Part shown: positions 9,322 through 19,961 of the stretch, one piece after another
Layout: each line of letters starts with the position of its first letter
How positions within the stretch are numbered: position 1 is the stretch's first letter
Origin: Duganella sp. 1411
Lineage (GTDB): Bacteria; Pseudomonadota; Gammaproteobacteria; Burkholderiales; Burkholderiaceae_D
Direction of reading: 5' to 3'
DNA length: 64,000 bases
NCBI RefSeq assembly: GCF_017833525.1
Contig: NZ_JAFICD010000002.1
Span: 868,001 to 932,000 of the forward strand
Notes under the pieces: model-generated
What the model was told of the DNA's origin: nothing
The model's database searches: none
What the model saw: the letters and a program-made list of their open reading frames with translations, nothing else
Program-made: the position numbers and the translations under genes

Positions 9322-9347
9322 GGTGTCCTTTCAGGTGGGGTTAAGGG

Positions 9348-9956
9348 TCAGGCGGCGGCGCCGGTCAGCGCCAGGCGCTGCACGCCGCTGGCCGGGAAGC
9401 GTTCGCGCAGCAGCGCCAGCACCTGCTCGGGGGCGGGCAGCGAATGGTGGCCGTGCATGCGCGCGAGCAGCGGATCGAAGTGGTCGCGCCACACCGGCTC
9501 GACCACGATGTAGCCGTCCTCGCGCAGCTGCGCCAGGTTGCGCTGCACCGCCGCCTTGGCCATCATCGGCCCGCCCATGACGGGGAACAGCAGCACCGGA
9601 AAGGTCGCCGCCAGGATCACGGTGGTCAGGCGGTTGCCGGAAAAGCCGTTGGCGATCGCCGCCAGCGTGTTGGCGGTGGCCGGCAGCACCAGCATGATGT
9701 CGTGGCCGGCGGCGATGCTGCCCGGCTTGTCGGTGGGCCAATCCTGCGGCCGCTCGCCGCTGATGACGCGGTCGACGTACAGCGCGATCGCCTCCGGCCG
9801 CAGGAAATTGGTCGCGTTCGGCGTCATCAGCACGCTCAGCTCGCAATCGAGGTTGTCCTTGATGATGCGCAGGTAGTTCGGCAGCAGCGTCGAATCGAGC
9901 GATCCGGTGACGCCGATGAGGATGCGCGGCTTGTGTTTTTTCGATGGCGTTTCCAT
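9348..9956 (-). CDS. HFCD-family flavoprotein (TdaF-like)
   Basis: A 202-residue Rossmann-like FMN protein of the homo-oligomeric flavin-containing cysteine decarboxylase family (phosphopantothenoylcysteine decarboxylase, EpiD, MrsD). GVTGSLDS at residues 15-22 is the phosphate-binding start. PATANT at 92-97 matches the family PASANT motif. The later PxMN segment reads PVMGGPMM at 125-132, with glycine where asparagine is expected, and I do not find the usual active-site histidine at its aligned place (alignment by eye). It may therefore not act as a classical decarboxylase. TdaF in the tropodithietic acid cluster belongs to this family and is thought to act in sulfur handling. It sits 39 bases after the C-S lyase gene. 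Confidence 0.82.
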   Translation of the reverse strand: METPSKKHKPRILIGVTGSLDSTLLPNYLRIIKDNLDCELSVLMTPNATNFLRPEAIALYVDRVISGERPQDWPTDKPGSIAAGHDIMLVLPATANTLAAIANGFSGNRLTTVILAATFPVLLFPVMGGPMMAKAAVQRNLAQLREDGYIVVEPVWRDHFDPLLARMHGHHSLPAPEQVLALLRERFPASGVQRLALTGAAA

Positions 9957-9995
9957 GGTGTTTACCCAGGTGGCGGCACGGGTGTGCCTGGTTGA

Positions 9996-11210
9996 TCAGG
10001 CATGCACGGGGCGGCGCTGGTGGGCGCGCACCGCCGCGATCATGCGTTCGAGGATGTCGTCGAGGATGGGCCGCGAGGTGGCGAAGTTGAGGCGCGCGCA
10101 GTGCGGCGCGCCCGCGTCGAACACTTCGCCCGGACTCAGCGCCACCCGCGCGTGCTGCAGGAAAAACTCGGCGGCCGGGCGCCCCAGCTCCAGCGCCGCG
10201 CAATCCATCCACAGCAGATAGGTCCCCTGCGGCACGTGGAAGCGGATCGCCGGCAGCTCGCGGCGCAAGGTCTCGGCCAGGTGGTCGCGCATGGCCAGCA
10301 GGTGCGCCAGCGCGGCGTCGAGCCAGGGCTGGCCGTCGTTCCAGGCCGCCACGGTGGCGTCGATGCCCAGGTTGTTGACCGCGCCCGTCAGGCGCGCCGG
10401 CACGCGCGCGTGGAAGCGCGCCTGCAGCGCCGCCGTGCCGAAATGGGCGACGGCGCAGCGCAGGCCGGCGATATTGAAGCTCTTGGTGGCCGAGTTGAGC
10501 GTGACGGTGCGCGCGGCGGCCGCCGCCGACAACGACGCGAACGGCAGGTGGCGCGCGCCCGGGTAGACCAGGTCGGCGTGGATCTCGTCGGACACCACCA
10601 CCAGCGCGTGGCGCTCGGCGAAGGCCAGCACGGCTTCGAGCTCGGCGCGGATGGCCACGCGCCCGGTCGGGTTGTGCGGATTGCACAGGATCAGCACGCG
10701 GGTGCGGGCGTCGACCGCCCGCTCCAGCGCCTCGAAGTCGAAATAGTGGCCGTCCGCGCCGGCGCGCATCGCCAGCGGGACCAGGCGCCGGCCCGTGCCC
10801 TCGACCGCCTCGCGGAACGGCGCGTAGTGCGGCACCTGCACGACGACGCCGTCGCCCGGGTCCGAAAACGCCATGACGGCGGCGAAGGTGGCCTGCACCA
10901 GGTCGGGCAGCACCAGCGCCTGGTCGGCCTCGGCCGCCCAGCCGTACAGCCGGTGCATGCGGGCGGCGAAGGCGCGCGCCACGGCGCGGTCGGCCTTGCG
11001 GCCGTCGCGCAACGGATAGGTCAGGTCGACCCGCTGCAACAGCTGCGCCAGCGCCGTGCGCACCGCCGGGGCGGTGCCCAGGTCCATGTCGGCGACGCAG
11101 GCGGCCAGCACGCCGGGGGAATATTGGCGCCACTTGAAGCTTTGGCGCGCCAGCACCTGGTCCAGGCTCAGCACCAGGCCGTCCTGCATGATGGGAGACC
11201 GGCCGTTCAT
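9996..11210 (-). CDS. patB: PatB/MalY-type cysteine-conjugate C-S lyase (PLP)
   Basis: Fold-type I PLP enzyme of the MalY/PatB group (404 residues), which usually cleaves the C-S bond of cystathionine or cysteine S-conjugates to release a thiol, pyruvate and ammonia. It shows ACVADMDLGTAPAV (substrate loop), LCNPHNPTGRV (residues 175-185), VVSDEIHADL (PLP ring aspartate) and SATKSFNIAGL with the Schiff-base lysine at 243. The start at 11210 overlaps the stop of the upstream amidotransferase gene as ATGA, so the two are translationally coupled. A shorter start at 11189 has no better ribosome site. PatB is reported to be needed for tropodithietic acid in Phaeobacter. In this operon it would free the thiol from a cysteinyl-tropone. 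Confidence 0.85.
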   Translation of the reverse strand: MNGRSPIMQDGLVLSLDQVLARQSFKWRQYSPGVLAACVADMDLGTAPAVRTALAQLLQRVDLTYPLRDGRKADRAVARAFAARMHRLYGWAAEADQALVLPDLVQATFAAVMAFSDPGDGVVVQVPHYAPFREAVEGTGRRLVPLAMRAGADGHYFDFEALERAVDARTRVLILCNPHNPTGRVAIRAELEAVLAFAERHALVVVSDEIHADLVYPGARHLPFASLSAAAAARTVTLNSATKSFNIAGLRCAVAHFGTAALQARFHARVPARLTGAVNNLGIDATVAAWNDGQPWLDAALAHLLAMRDHLAETLRRELPAIRFHVPQGTYLLWMDCAALELGRPAAEFFLQHARVALSPGEVFDAGAPHCARLNFATSRPILDDILERMIAAVRAHQRRPVHA

Positions 11211-11929
11211 GCTTCGGTGAACACGCGGTTGAGGAAGCCGTTGAACCACGCCTTGAGCTCGCGGTCGTGCAGCACGCGCCCGCGCAGGTGCTGATCGCCC
11301 TGCTGCGCGTTGGGCAGGTGGAAGCGGTGCGCGCCCTTCTCCGCCCAGCGCCGCTGCATGGCCAGGGTCAGCTCCGGGTGGTACTGGATGCCCCAGGCGT
11401 TTTCGCCGTAGCGGAACGCCTGGTTGCGGTAGGCGTCGCCCTCGGCCAGCAGCACGGCGTCCTTGGGCAGCTCGAAGCCCTCCATGTGGAAGTGGTACAC
11501 CATGCCCGGCCACTTGGGCATGATGCGCTGGCCCTCGGCGGTCGGCTTCAGCGGGTACCAGCCGATCTCGGTGATGTTGCCCTCGGCCGCCTTGACGGTG
11601 CAGCCGAGGTTTTTGGCCAGCATCTGCGCGCCCAGGCAGATGCCCAGGTAGGGCCGGTTCTCGGCCAGCGGCACCGACAGCCACTCGATCTCGCGGCGGA
11701 TGTGGGCGTCGCCGTCGTTGGCGCTCATCGGGCCGCCGAACGCGATCACGCCGGCGTGGCCGTCGAGCGTGTCGGGCAGCGGATCGCCGCGCACCGGGCG
11801 GCGGATGTCGAGCGCGAAGCCCTTGTCGCGCAGCAGCTGGCCGGCGCGGCCCGGCGTCGACGCCTCCTGGCGCAGGATGGCCAGGATCGGCCGCTTGCTG
11901 CCGCGCCGGCCTTGGATCGGCTTACTCAT
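11207..11929 (-). CDS. Stand-alone class I glutamine amidotransferase (possible gamma-glutamyl peptidase)
   Basis: A 240-residue protein with the triad glutaminase fold: nucleophile Cys98 in GICLGAQ, and His184 and Glu186 in IQYHPE. There is no fused synthetase domain and no obvious partner nearby. The same family includes GMP-synthase-like amidotransferases. It also includes plant GGP1, which removes gamma-glutamate from glutathione conjugates in glucosinolate synthesis. Its position between a GST, a C-S lyase and glutathione-synthesis genes makes the second role attractive: trimming the gamma-glutamyl residue from a glutathione adduct. That role is inference. ATG at 11927-11929 has GGGAG seven bases upstream and overlaps the end of the M23 peptidase gene by eight bases. 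Confidence 0.85.
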   Translation of the reverse strand: MSKPIQGRRGSKRPILAILRQEASTPGRAGQLLRDKGFALDIRRPVRGDPLPDTLDGHAGVIAFGGPMSANDGDAHIRREIEWLSVPLAENRPYLGICLGAQMLAKNLGCTVKAAEGNITEIGWYPLKPTAEGQRIMPKWPGMVYHFHMEGFELPKDAVLLAEGDAYRNQAFRYGENAWGIQYHPELTLAMQRRWAEKGAHRFHLPNAQQGDQHLRGRVLHDRELKAWFNGFLNRVFTEA

Positions 11930-12659
11930 GTGGTTCTCCCTCAGTCTTGTTGCGCTGTAAATACGACTCCACCAGGCTGGCGTACGGCGGCACGAAACTC
12001 ACCACCGTCTGCGGCCCCACCTTGACGGCGTCCTTGACGTCGAAGTGCAGGTGGATCGGCAGTTTGTCGACCCAGTTGTTGGAAATCCTGCCGATGCGCG
12101 CGCCGCGCGCCACCGGCTGCAATTCGCGCACGGCCAGGTCGGCGGTGTTGAGGTGGACATAGCGGTACAAGGTGCCGGCGGCGGTCTGCAGCGTCACGCT
12201 GAACCGCCCGATCTGCACGATGACGCCGTCCTCGGCCGCCACCGCCCAGTGGAAGTTGGCGCGGCAGGTGGCCGGGCGCAGATCCTGGCCCTGGTGGCCG
12301 CCGGACTGGCAAAACGGCAGGTTGTCCTTGCGCAGCTCGCAGAAATTGTCGCGCCATGGATAGCTGTAGTTGGCGTCGTCGCAGGAATCGCCGTCCTTGC
12401 CGCGCAGGCCGCCGACGCCATAGAATTGCGAGCCGGCGTAGGCCACGCCCCGCTCGATCGGGAAGCGCATGCCGGGATACAGCACGGCGTTGCTGGTCAC
12501 GCCGCTGCCGCTGTTGGGCAACAAGTCGCCCGGCGCCAGGAAGCGCTCGTCGGCGCCGGCCAGTGCCGACGCGCCCAGCGCGCCGGCCAGCAACAGGGCC
12601 CGGCCCGCCATCAGGACCGGCCGCGATAATAGTGTCTTCTTCATTGTGCCTTGTCTCAT
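11922..12659 (-). CDS. M23-family metallopeptidase, exported
   Basis: A 245-residue protein with an N-terminal signal peptide (MKK at residue 6, hydrophobic run to about residue 34, cleavage near ALAGA). The zinc ligands of a LytM/M23 peptidase are present: His122 and Asp126 in HQGQD, and His203/His205 in IHLHF. Several cysteines (about residues 93, 107, 117, 132) could form disulfides. M23 enzymes usually cut peptidoglycan cross-bridges. ATG at 12659 forms an ATGA overlap with the stop of the upstream gene and has GGGAG before it. ATG at 12644 also has an AAGG and would start directly at the signal peptide. Its presence inside a tropone-type operon is unexplained. Confidence 0.75.
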   Translation of the reverse strand: MRQGTMKKTLLSRPVLMAGRALLLAGALGASALAGADERFLAPGDLLPNSGSGVTSNAVLYPGMRFPIERGVAYAGSQFYGVGGLRGKDGDSCDDANYSYPWRDNFCELRKDNLPFCQSGGHQGQDLRPATCRANFHWAVAAEDGVIVQIGRFSVTLQTAAGTLYRYVHLNTADLAVRELQPVARGARIGRISNNWVDKLPIHLHFDVKDAVKVGPQTVVSFVPPYASLVESYLQRNKTEGEPHE

Positions 12660-13207
12660 TGCGCCGCTCCCGCCACCAGCAGCAGCGCGCGCGCCGCCTC
12701 GGTCAGATACTGCGGATCGGTGCAGCGCTTGTCCTTGAGCGGCTCGTCGCAGGTGATGCGCAGCGTGTAGGCGGCGCCGAAGCGGGTGAAGCTGTAATCG
12801 GCGCCGTCGCCGATCGATTCGAAGGCGCCGCCCGCGTGCTCGAGCTTGAGGTCGGCCGGCGCCACCAGCTGGGTGCCGCTGCCGAACAGTCCCAGCTTGG
12901 CGCGCGCCGGCGCGTACAGCGCCGCGTAGGTGGTGTCGCGGCCGTGGAAGCGCGGCGCGCCCCAGTCGCCCTCGGCCGGCAGCAACAGCACCGGCAGCCT
13001 GACGCGCGACAGTCCGGTGGCGCTGGCGCGCAGCGGCGCCAGCACCGCCTCGGCTTGCGCCGCGTCGGCGCGCGCGCGGCCGGCCGCCTGCCAGTCGATC
13101 GGCGCGACCACGCGCGCCACCGGCTCGGGGGCGGCGGCAGCGGCCACGGCGCCCGCGAACAAGCCGAGCGCGGCCAGCGCCGCCCCCGGGAATGCCGTGC
13201 GCGCCAT
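12656..13207 (-). CDS. Exported protein of unknown function
   Basis: I do not recognise this 183-residue protein. It opens with a clear signal peptide (about residues 1-27, ending near VAAAAAPEP). The mature part contains LRITCDEPLKDKRCTDPQ with two cysteines, and several short segments such as DWGAPRFHGRDTTY. There is no membrane segment after the signal. It starts one base after the stop of the thioesterase gene and overlaps the M23 peptidase gene by four bases, so the three are made from one message. Start ATG at 13205-13207 is preferred because the upstream extension reads through the thioesterase gene. A partner of the following peptidase in the periplasm is possible. Confidence 0.7.
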   Translation of the reverse strand: MARTAFPGAALAALGLFAGAVAAAAAPEPVARVVAPIDWQAAGRARADAAQAEAVLAPLRASATGLSRVRLPVLLLPAEGDWGAPRFHGRDTTYAALYAPARAKLGLFGSGTQLVAPADLKLEHAGGAFESIGDGADYSFTRFGAAYTLRITCDEPLKDKRCTDPQYLTEAARALLLVAGAAQ

Positions 13208-13208
13208 C

Positions 13209-13622
13209 TTAAAGGCTGCCCTGATAGGCCAGCACGGTCTGCTTGAACGCCTCGGGCACGGCCTGGGTGGCCTGCTTGTCATAGTCGTACATGACGTGCA
13301 CCGAGAAAGCCTTGGCCATCACGACGCCGTTCTCGTCGTCGATGTGCATGACGTGCTCCATCTCGAAGCTCTTGCCGCCGAACTTGGAGACGTGGCTCAG
13401 CACCTGCACCTTGTCGCCGTATTTCGCCTGGGCGATGTACTCGCACCCGGTCTTGACCATGATGTGCGGCAGCTTGTCGGTCTTGGGGATTTCCAGGATG
13501 GTGTGCATGTATTCGAGGTAGGCCGTTTGCATGTACTCGTAGTACACCGGGCTGCTGACGTGGCCCATGGAATCGGTGTCGCGGTAACGTATATCGAGAT
13601 TGGTCTTGAAAGAGCGGCGCAT
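13209..13622 (-). CDS. Acyl-CoA thioesterase, 4HBT hot-dog fold (TdaD-like)
   Basis: A 137-residue single hot-dog domain. The signature IRYRDTDSMGHVSSPVYY at about residues 11-28 contains the catalytic-aspartate motif of 4-hydroxybenzoyl-CoA thioesterases. It hydrolyses acyl-CoA esters in the cytosol. TdaD of the tropodithietic acid cluster belongs to this family and is proposed to release a CoA-bound tropone intermediate. It is the first gene of the eight-gene minus-strand operon. The ATG at 13620-13622 is preceded by GAGGAC. The 252-base gap to the divergent gshB gene should hold the main promoters of the cluster. Confidence 0.87.
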   Translation of the reverse strand: MRRSFKTNLDIRYRDTDSMGHVSSPVYYEYMQTAYLEYMHTILEIPKTDKLPHIMVKTGCEYIAQAKYGDKVQVLSHVSKFGGKSFEMEHVMHIDDENGVVMAKAFSVHVMYDYDKQATQAVPEAFKQTVLAYQGSL

Positions 13623-13722
13623 CGTGGTGTCCTCAGGTGATGGTTATATCCGGCCGGGCCGGCTTGGGTGCTGACATTTCGATAACGATGCTAAGACCGA
13701 TCGGCACCGCCCCGCAAGACGC

Positions 13723-13755
13723 AATATCTGAGGGGGGCCGTCCGAATATGTGAGG
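13723..13755. promoter_or_regulatory. Direct repeat in divergent promoter region
   Basis: AATATCTGAGG at 13723-13733 and AATATGTGAGG at 13745-13755 differ at one base and are 22 bases apart, about two helical turns. They lie between the thioesterase operon and gshB, where a LysR-type activator would be expected to bind. No further copy was seen near the LysR gene. Confidence 0.35.
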
Positions 13756-13874
13756 AGCGCAACGGCGCGCGCTGCGCTACCATCGGTGCCGAAGAGCGCG
13801 GTGGCGGCCCGGCGCGCGACGCCGCCGCGGCCCCTCCCCTTCCCCCTCCATCCCCTTGTACGAAAGGCGCACCG

Positions 13875-14836
13875 ATGAAAATCGCGATCCTGGCTGACCG
13901 CCTCGAACTGTTCAACATCAAAAAAGATTCGACCTACGCGATGATGCGGGAGGCGGCCGCGCGCGGCCACGAACTGCACGTTTTCGAACAGCGCCACCTG
14001 CTGTGCGAGGGCGGCGTGGTCAGCGCCCACGCCGCGCGCGTGCGGCTGGTCGACGAGGACGGCGCGTGGTTCCACCGCGAGGCGGCCGCGACGCAGCCGC
14101 TGTCCGCCTTCGACGCCGTGCTGATGCGCAAGGACCCGCCGTTCGACATGGAGTACCTGTACAGCACCTACCTGCTGGAGGTGGCGCAGCGGCAGGGCGC
14201 GCGCGTGTTCAACCGGCCATCGGGCGTGCGCGAGCACAACGAAAAACTGGCGATCATCGAGTTCTCGCGGTTTTGCGCGCCGACCCTGGTCAGCCGCGAG
14301 CCGTCGCGCCTGCGCGCCTTCCACGCCGAGCACCGCGACGTGATCTTCAAGCCGCTCGACGGCATGGGCGGCGCCGGCATCTTCCGCGTGCGCGAGGATG
14401 GCATGAACCTGGGCGCCACGATCGAGATGCTGACGCGCGACGGCGCCGTCACCATCATGGCGCAGCGCTACATCCCCGCCATCAGCGACGGCGACAAGCG
14501 CATCCTGGTGATCGGCGGCAAGCCGGTGCCGCACGCGCTGGCGCGCATTCCGCAGGGCGGCGAGGTGCGCGGCAACCTGGCCGCCGGCGGGCGCGGCGAG
14601 GCGCGCCCGTTGACCGAACGCGACCGCGAGATCGCCGACGCGCTGGGGCCGACGCTGGCGGCGCGCGGCCTGCTGCTGGTCGGACTCGACGTCATCGGCG
14701 CGCATTTGACCGAGATCAACGTCACCAGCCCGACCTGCTTCCGCGAAATCATGCAGCAAACCGGTTTCGACGTCGCCGGCATGTTCATCGACGCGCTCGA
14801 GGCGGCGGCGTCGGCATCGGCGCACGGGGGGCTGGC

Positions 14837-14840
<4 letters not shown>
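13875..14840 (+). CDS. gshB: Glutathione synthetase-like ATP-grasp ligase GshB
   Basis: Adds glycine to gamma-glutamylcysteine with ATP. The 321-residue protein follows the GshB layout: N-terminal MKIAILADRLELFNIKKDST, then MRKDPPFDMEY (about residues 88-98). The ATP-grasp loop is FKPLDGMGGAGIFRV near residue 158, and EINVTSPTCFREI near residue 284 carries the metal ligands. AAAGG lies ahead of the ATG at 13875. The stop overlaps the start of the paaZ-like gene as ATGA, so the two genes are translationally coupled. A gshB fused this way to a phenylacetate-pathway gene argues for a dedicated supply of glutathione to the cluster, or for protection, since the gamma-glutamyl cycle is linked to tropodithietic acid resistance. 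Confidence 0.9.
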
Positions 14841-16882
<2,042 letters not shown>

Positions 16883-16906
16883 AGGCGGGCCCGGGGGGGC
16901 CTCGGC

Positions 16907-16931
16907 TTTGCTGATGGCGGGGCTCAGCAAA
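16907..16931. other. Stem-loop after the paaZ-like gene
   Basis: TTTGCTGA at 16907-16914 pairs with TCAGCAAA at 16924-16931 across nine bases, 25 bases after the paaZ stop. No T-run follows on either strand in the right place, so a standard terminator is not supported. The rest of the 252-base gap before the TonB receptor shows no clear promoter. Confidence 0.4.
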
Positions 16932-17134
16932 AACAAATAGCCAACCTCGCCCGCGTCTTTCAAAATGGCGCCTGACATTAGATGAAGCCAACCGGGTATT
17001 CCGGGGCCGGGAGGGGCGCGCGCGCCACCTGCCATCCGGGGACAGCGCTGCTGTAGCAGATTCGACTGACGCCGCGCGCAGCCGTGTCCGCGCATCCCCC
17101 CTCGGGCTTCCCTTCTGATAAAGACTTCATTTCT

Positions 17135-19150
17135 ATGCGACAAGCAGTTCCCCTCCTCCTGTTCGGCGCCAGCGCGCTGTCCATCGTTTCCCCCGCGTGC
17201 GCGCGGCCCGCCGCCGATCCCGCCCCGGATGCGCCGGCCACCCTGCCCGAAGTGCTGCTGATCGAGCGCGCCGCGCCGGACGACGCCGTCACGCGCGTTA
17301 CCCGCGAAACGCTGCAGCGCCAGCAAGCGACGGACGTGGCCGACATCTTCGCCAACCAGGCGGCCGTCAGCGTCGGCGGCGGCGCCGGCAACGCCCGGCG
17401 GCTCTCCCTGCGCGGCGTCGACGGCGCCAACCTGCACATCAGCATCGACGGCGCGCGCCAGGGGCGCAGCCTGCACCAGCACCGGGGCGAGCTGGGCGGC
17501 ATCGATCCGGACCTGCTCAAACAGGTCGATATCGAGGCCGGCGCCGGCGCCGGCGGCGGCCCGGGCGCGCTTGGCGGCAGCATCCGTTTTGAGACCGTCG
17601 ACGCCCAGGACTTGCTCGCGCCCGGCCGGCGCGCCGGCGCCACCGTGCGCGCCGGCGCCGCCAGCGCCGACCAGGCGGCGCGCGGCGCGGCCACCGTGTA
17701 CGGCCTGCTGGGCGGGCGGCTGGGCCTGCTGGGCCATGTCGGCGCCGTCAACCGCGACAACTACCGCGTCGGCGGCGGCGGCGACGTGCCCTATTCGGCC
17801 GGCCACCAGCGCGACTACCTGCTCAAACTGAGCCTGCTGGACCAAGACGGCCACAGCCTGCGGCTGGGCGCCGGGCGCCAGCGCGACACCGGGCGCTATC
17901 TTTTCAGCCGGGTCGGCAGCGACAGCGGCTACGCGCCGGCCGACGCGGCGGCCACCTACCAGCGCGGCGAACGCCACACCACGACCCTGGAGCACCGCTA
18001 CCGGCCGGCCGGCAACGCGCTGCTCGACTGGCAGCTCAACCTGTACCGGAACAAGAACGCGCTGGACGACCCCAGCCGCTCGCGCGGCGCGGCCACGACC
18101 GAACGCGGCGGCGCCGTCAGCAACACCGCCGCCCTGGCCTTCGCCGGCGGCCGCCAGCGCCTGACGGCCGGCGCCGACTTCCTGCACGAGGACGGCGAGA
18201 CCTACGGCGTGCTGGGCGCCGCCATCGCGGGGCCGGGGCGCAAGGCCACGCGCACGCGCAACCTGGGCCTGTTCCTGCGCGAGCGCGTCGACTGGCGGGC
18301 CGTGCAGCTGTCGCTGGGCCTGCGCCACGACCGCTACGACAGCGCGCTCGGGCCGCGCAGCCTGCGCGGCGGCCGGACCTCGCCGCACGCCGGCGCCGAG
18401 GTGGAGCTGGGCCGCGGCGCCGGCGCCTTCGCCAGCTATGGCGAGGCGGTGCGCGCCGGCGGCATCGTTCCCATCGGTTTTCTCACCGGCGTAGACAGCA
18501 ACAGCAATTTCAACGACGGCAAGCCATTCAAGCCGGAGCGCTCGGCAACGCGCGAGGCGGGGCTGCGCTACGAGGCCGACGGCGCGCTGCGCGACGGCGA
18601 CCGCCTGCATGCGCGCGTGAGCTATTTCGACACCCGGATCGCCGACCTGATCGAGTGGGCCGGAACGGGGACGGCGTATCCGGCGTATATCCGCAACCTG
18701 CCCGGGACGCTGCGCTCGCGCGGATGGGAATGGCGGGCCGGCTGGACGCTGGACGGCCTGGACACGTCGCTGGCCCTGGTGCTGGCCGACACCACGCTCG
18801 GCGGCCGGCCGCTGGCCCCCGAGCGGCGCGTGGGCGGCGCGCTGGGCGACCGGCTCAGCTGGGACAGCCACTGGGCGGTGCTGCCCGGCGTCAGCGCCGG
18901 CTACACGCTGAACGCCGTGCGGCGCCTGGACCGCGCGCCGGCGGCGGCATCGCAGCGGGCCGGCTACGTGCTGCACGATATCGGGCTGCGCTGGCGGCCG
19001 GCGGCGTTGCCCGCGCTGAGCCTGGCGCTGGCCATCCGCAACCTCGGCGACAAGCGCTACGCCAGCCACAGTTCGCTCGACGGCGGGGTCGGCAACATCC
19101 TGCCGGAGCCGGGGCGCGACGTGCGCCTGGGCGCGGACTACCGGTTCTGA
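17135..19150 (+). CDS. TonB-dependent outer-membrane receptor, heme/hemoglobin type
   Basis: A 671-residue beta-barrel receptor. The signal peptide spans about residues 1-22 (ends SPACA). The plug domain contains RRLSLRGVDGANLHISIDGA near residue 90 and GALGGSIRF near residue 145, the form seen in heme and hemoglobin receptors. The barrel ends in the terminal aromatic GADYRF. ATG at 17135 is chosen because it begins the signal peptide, although the ribosome site is weak. A tetrapyrrole methylase gene follows after 46 bases and an ABC transporter converges from the right. Heme, another tetrapyrrole or a metal chelate are plausible cargoes. Because tropolones bind iron and the gene lies directly beyond the tropone-type cluster, an iron-tropolone is a further possibility. 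Confidence 0.85.
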   Translation: MRQAVPLLLFGASALSIVSPACARPAADPAPDAPATLPEVLLIERAAPDDAVTRVTRETLQRQQATDVADIFANQAAVSVGGGAGNARRLSLRGVDGANLHISIDGARQGRSLHQHRGELGGIDPDLLKQVDIEAGAGAGGGPGALGGSIRFETVDAQDLLAPGRRAGATVRAGAASADQAARGAATVYGLLGGRLGLLGHVGAVNRDNYRVGGGGDVPYSAGHQRDYLLKLSLLDQDGHSLRLGAGRQRDTGRYLFSRVGSDSGYAPADAAATYQRGERHTTTLEHRYRPAGNALLDWQLNLYRNKNALDDPSRSRGAATTERGGAVSNTAALAFAGGRQRLTAGADFLHEDGETYGVLGAAIAGPGRKATRTRNLGLFLRERVDWRAVQLSLGLRHDRYDSALGPRSLRGGRTSPHAGAEVELGRGAGAFASYGEAVRAGGIVPIGFLTGVDSNSNFNDGKPFKPERSATREAGLRYEADGALRDGDRLHARVSYFDTRIADLIEWAGTGTAYPAYIRNLPGTLRSRGWEWRAGWTLDGLDTSLALVLADTTLGGRPLAPERRVGGALGDRLSWDSHWAVLPGVSAGYTLNAVRRLDRAPAAASQRAGYVLHDIGLRWRPAALPALSLALAIRNLGDKRYASHSSLDGGVGNILPEPGRDVRLGADYRF

Positions 19151-19196
19151 GCGCCGACCACCCATCCAACCACCCATCCGTAAAGGGAAGAAAACC

Positions 19197-19961
19197 ATGA
19201 CCGACACCATCCAAGCGGGCCCGCGTTGCGGCCTGTACCTCGTCAGCGCCGGCATCGGCGACCCCGACAGCATCACCGTCAAGGCGCAAAAAATACTGCG
19301 CGGCGTCGACATCGTGTTCGGCATCCCGCGCCTGCTGGAGGCGTTTGCCGAACTGCTCAGCGGCAAGGAGTCGCACCCGGCCGGCCACGGCCTGTTCAGC
19401 CCGCTGGCGCGGCGCGACACGCCGGAGGAGGAAGTCGAGGCGATGGAACGGCGCACGCGCGCCACCATCCGCGCGGCGGCGGCGGCGGGCAAGACCGTCG
19501 CCGTGCTCGACTATGGCGATGCGATGATCTTCGGGCCGCAGGCGGGCTACCTCGCCGAGTTCGCCGACCTGAACCCGATCGTCGTGCCCGGCGTGTCGTG
19601 CTTCAACGCCGCCAACGCGGCGCTGGGCCGCGACGTCACGGGCGGCCGGCGCAGCCGTTCGGTGATCCTGGCCGCCTCGGCCGACACGCGCGACGACTAC
19701 GGCGGCACCGACACGCTCGACAAGCTCGCCGCCACCGGCTCGACCCTGGTGTTTTTCACCATGCGCGGCGACCTGCCCTCGCTGGTCGAACGGCTGGCGC
19801 GCCACCTGCCCGGCAGCACCCCGATCGCCATCGTCGCCCACGCCGGCGCCGACGAGCGACAGACGGTGCTGCGCGCCACGCTCGACACCGTGCTCGAAAG
19901 CACGCAAGACGCCAAGCCGCCGTTCGAACACCTGGTCTACGTCGGCGACTTCCTGGGCTAG
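19197..19961 (+). CDS. CobM/CbiF-like tetrapyrrole methylase family protein
   Basis: SAM-dependent methyltransferase fold of the tetrapyrrole methylase family, 254 residues. LVSAGIGDPDSITVKAQKIL near residue 14 is the family N-terminal signature. VVPGVSCFNAANAALG near residue 128 and LVFFTMRGDLPSL near residue 180 resemble precorrin-4 methyltransferase. No other cobalamin or siroheme gene is present in the window, so the substrate is unknown. AAGGGAAG before the ATG at 19197 is a strong ribosome site. It follows the TonB receptor gene, and its stop codon shares the CTAG at 19958-19961 with the convergent ABC ATPase gene. An enzyme modifying an imported tetrapyrrole is one idea. A borosin-type peptide methylase is another use of this fold, but no precursor peptide is visible. 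Confidence 0.78.
   Translation: MTDTIQAGPRCGLYLVSAGIGDPDSITVKAQKILRGVDIVFGIPRLLEAFAELLSGKESHPAGHGLFSPLARRDTPEEEVEAMERRTRATIRAAAAAGKTVAVLDYGDAMIFGPQAGYLAEFADLNPIVVPGVSCFNAANAALGRDVTGGRRSRSVILAASADTRDDYGGTDTLDKLAATGSTLVFFTMRGDLPSLVERLARHLPGSTPIAIVAHAGADERQTVLRATLDTVLESTQDAKPPFEHLVYVGDFLG

Noticed and set aside
16883..17134. Cobalamin riboswitch upstream of the TonB receptor
   Set aside because: I looked for the conserved B12 box and the CCCCGCAACTG-type core on both strands. Only a partial CGCTGTCCCCG match on the wrong strand was found.
19197..19961. Borosin-type peptide N-methyltransferase
   Set aside because: The fold family is shared, but there is no fused or adjacent core peptide, and the motifs look closer to CobM.
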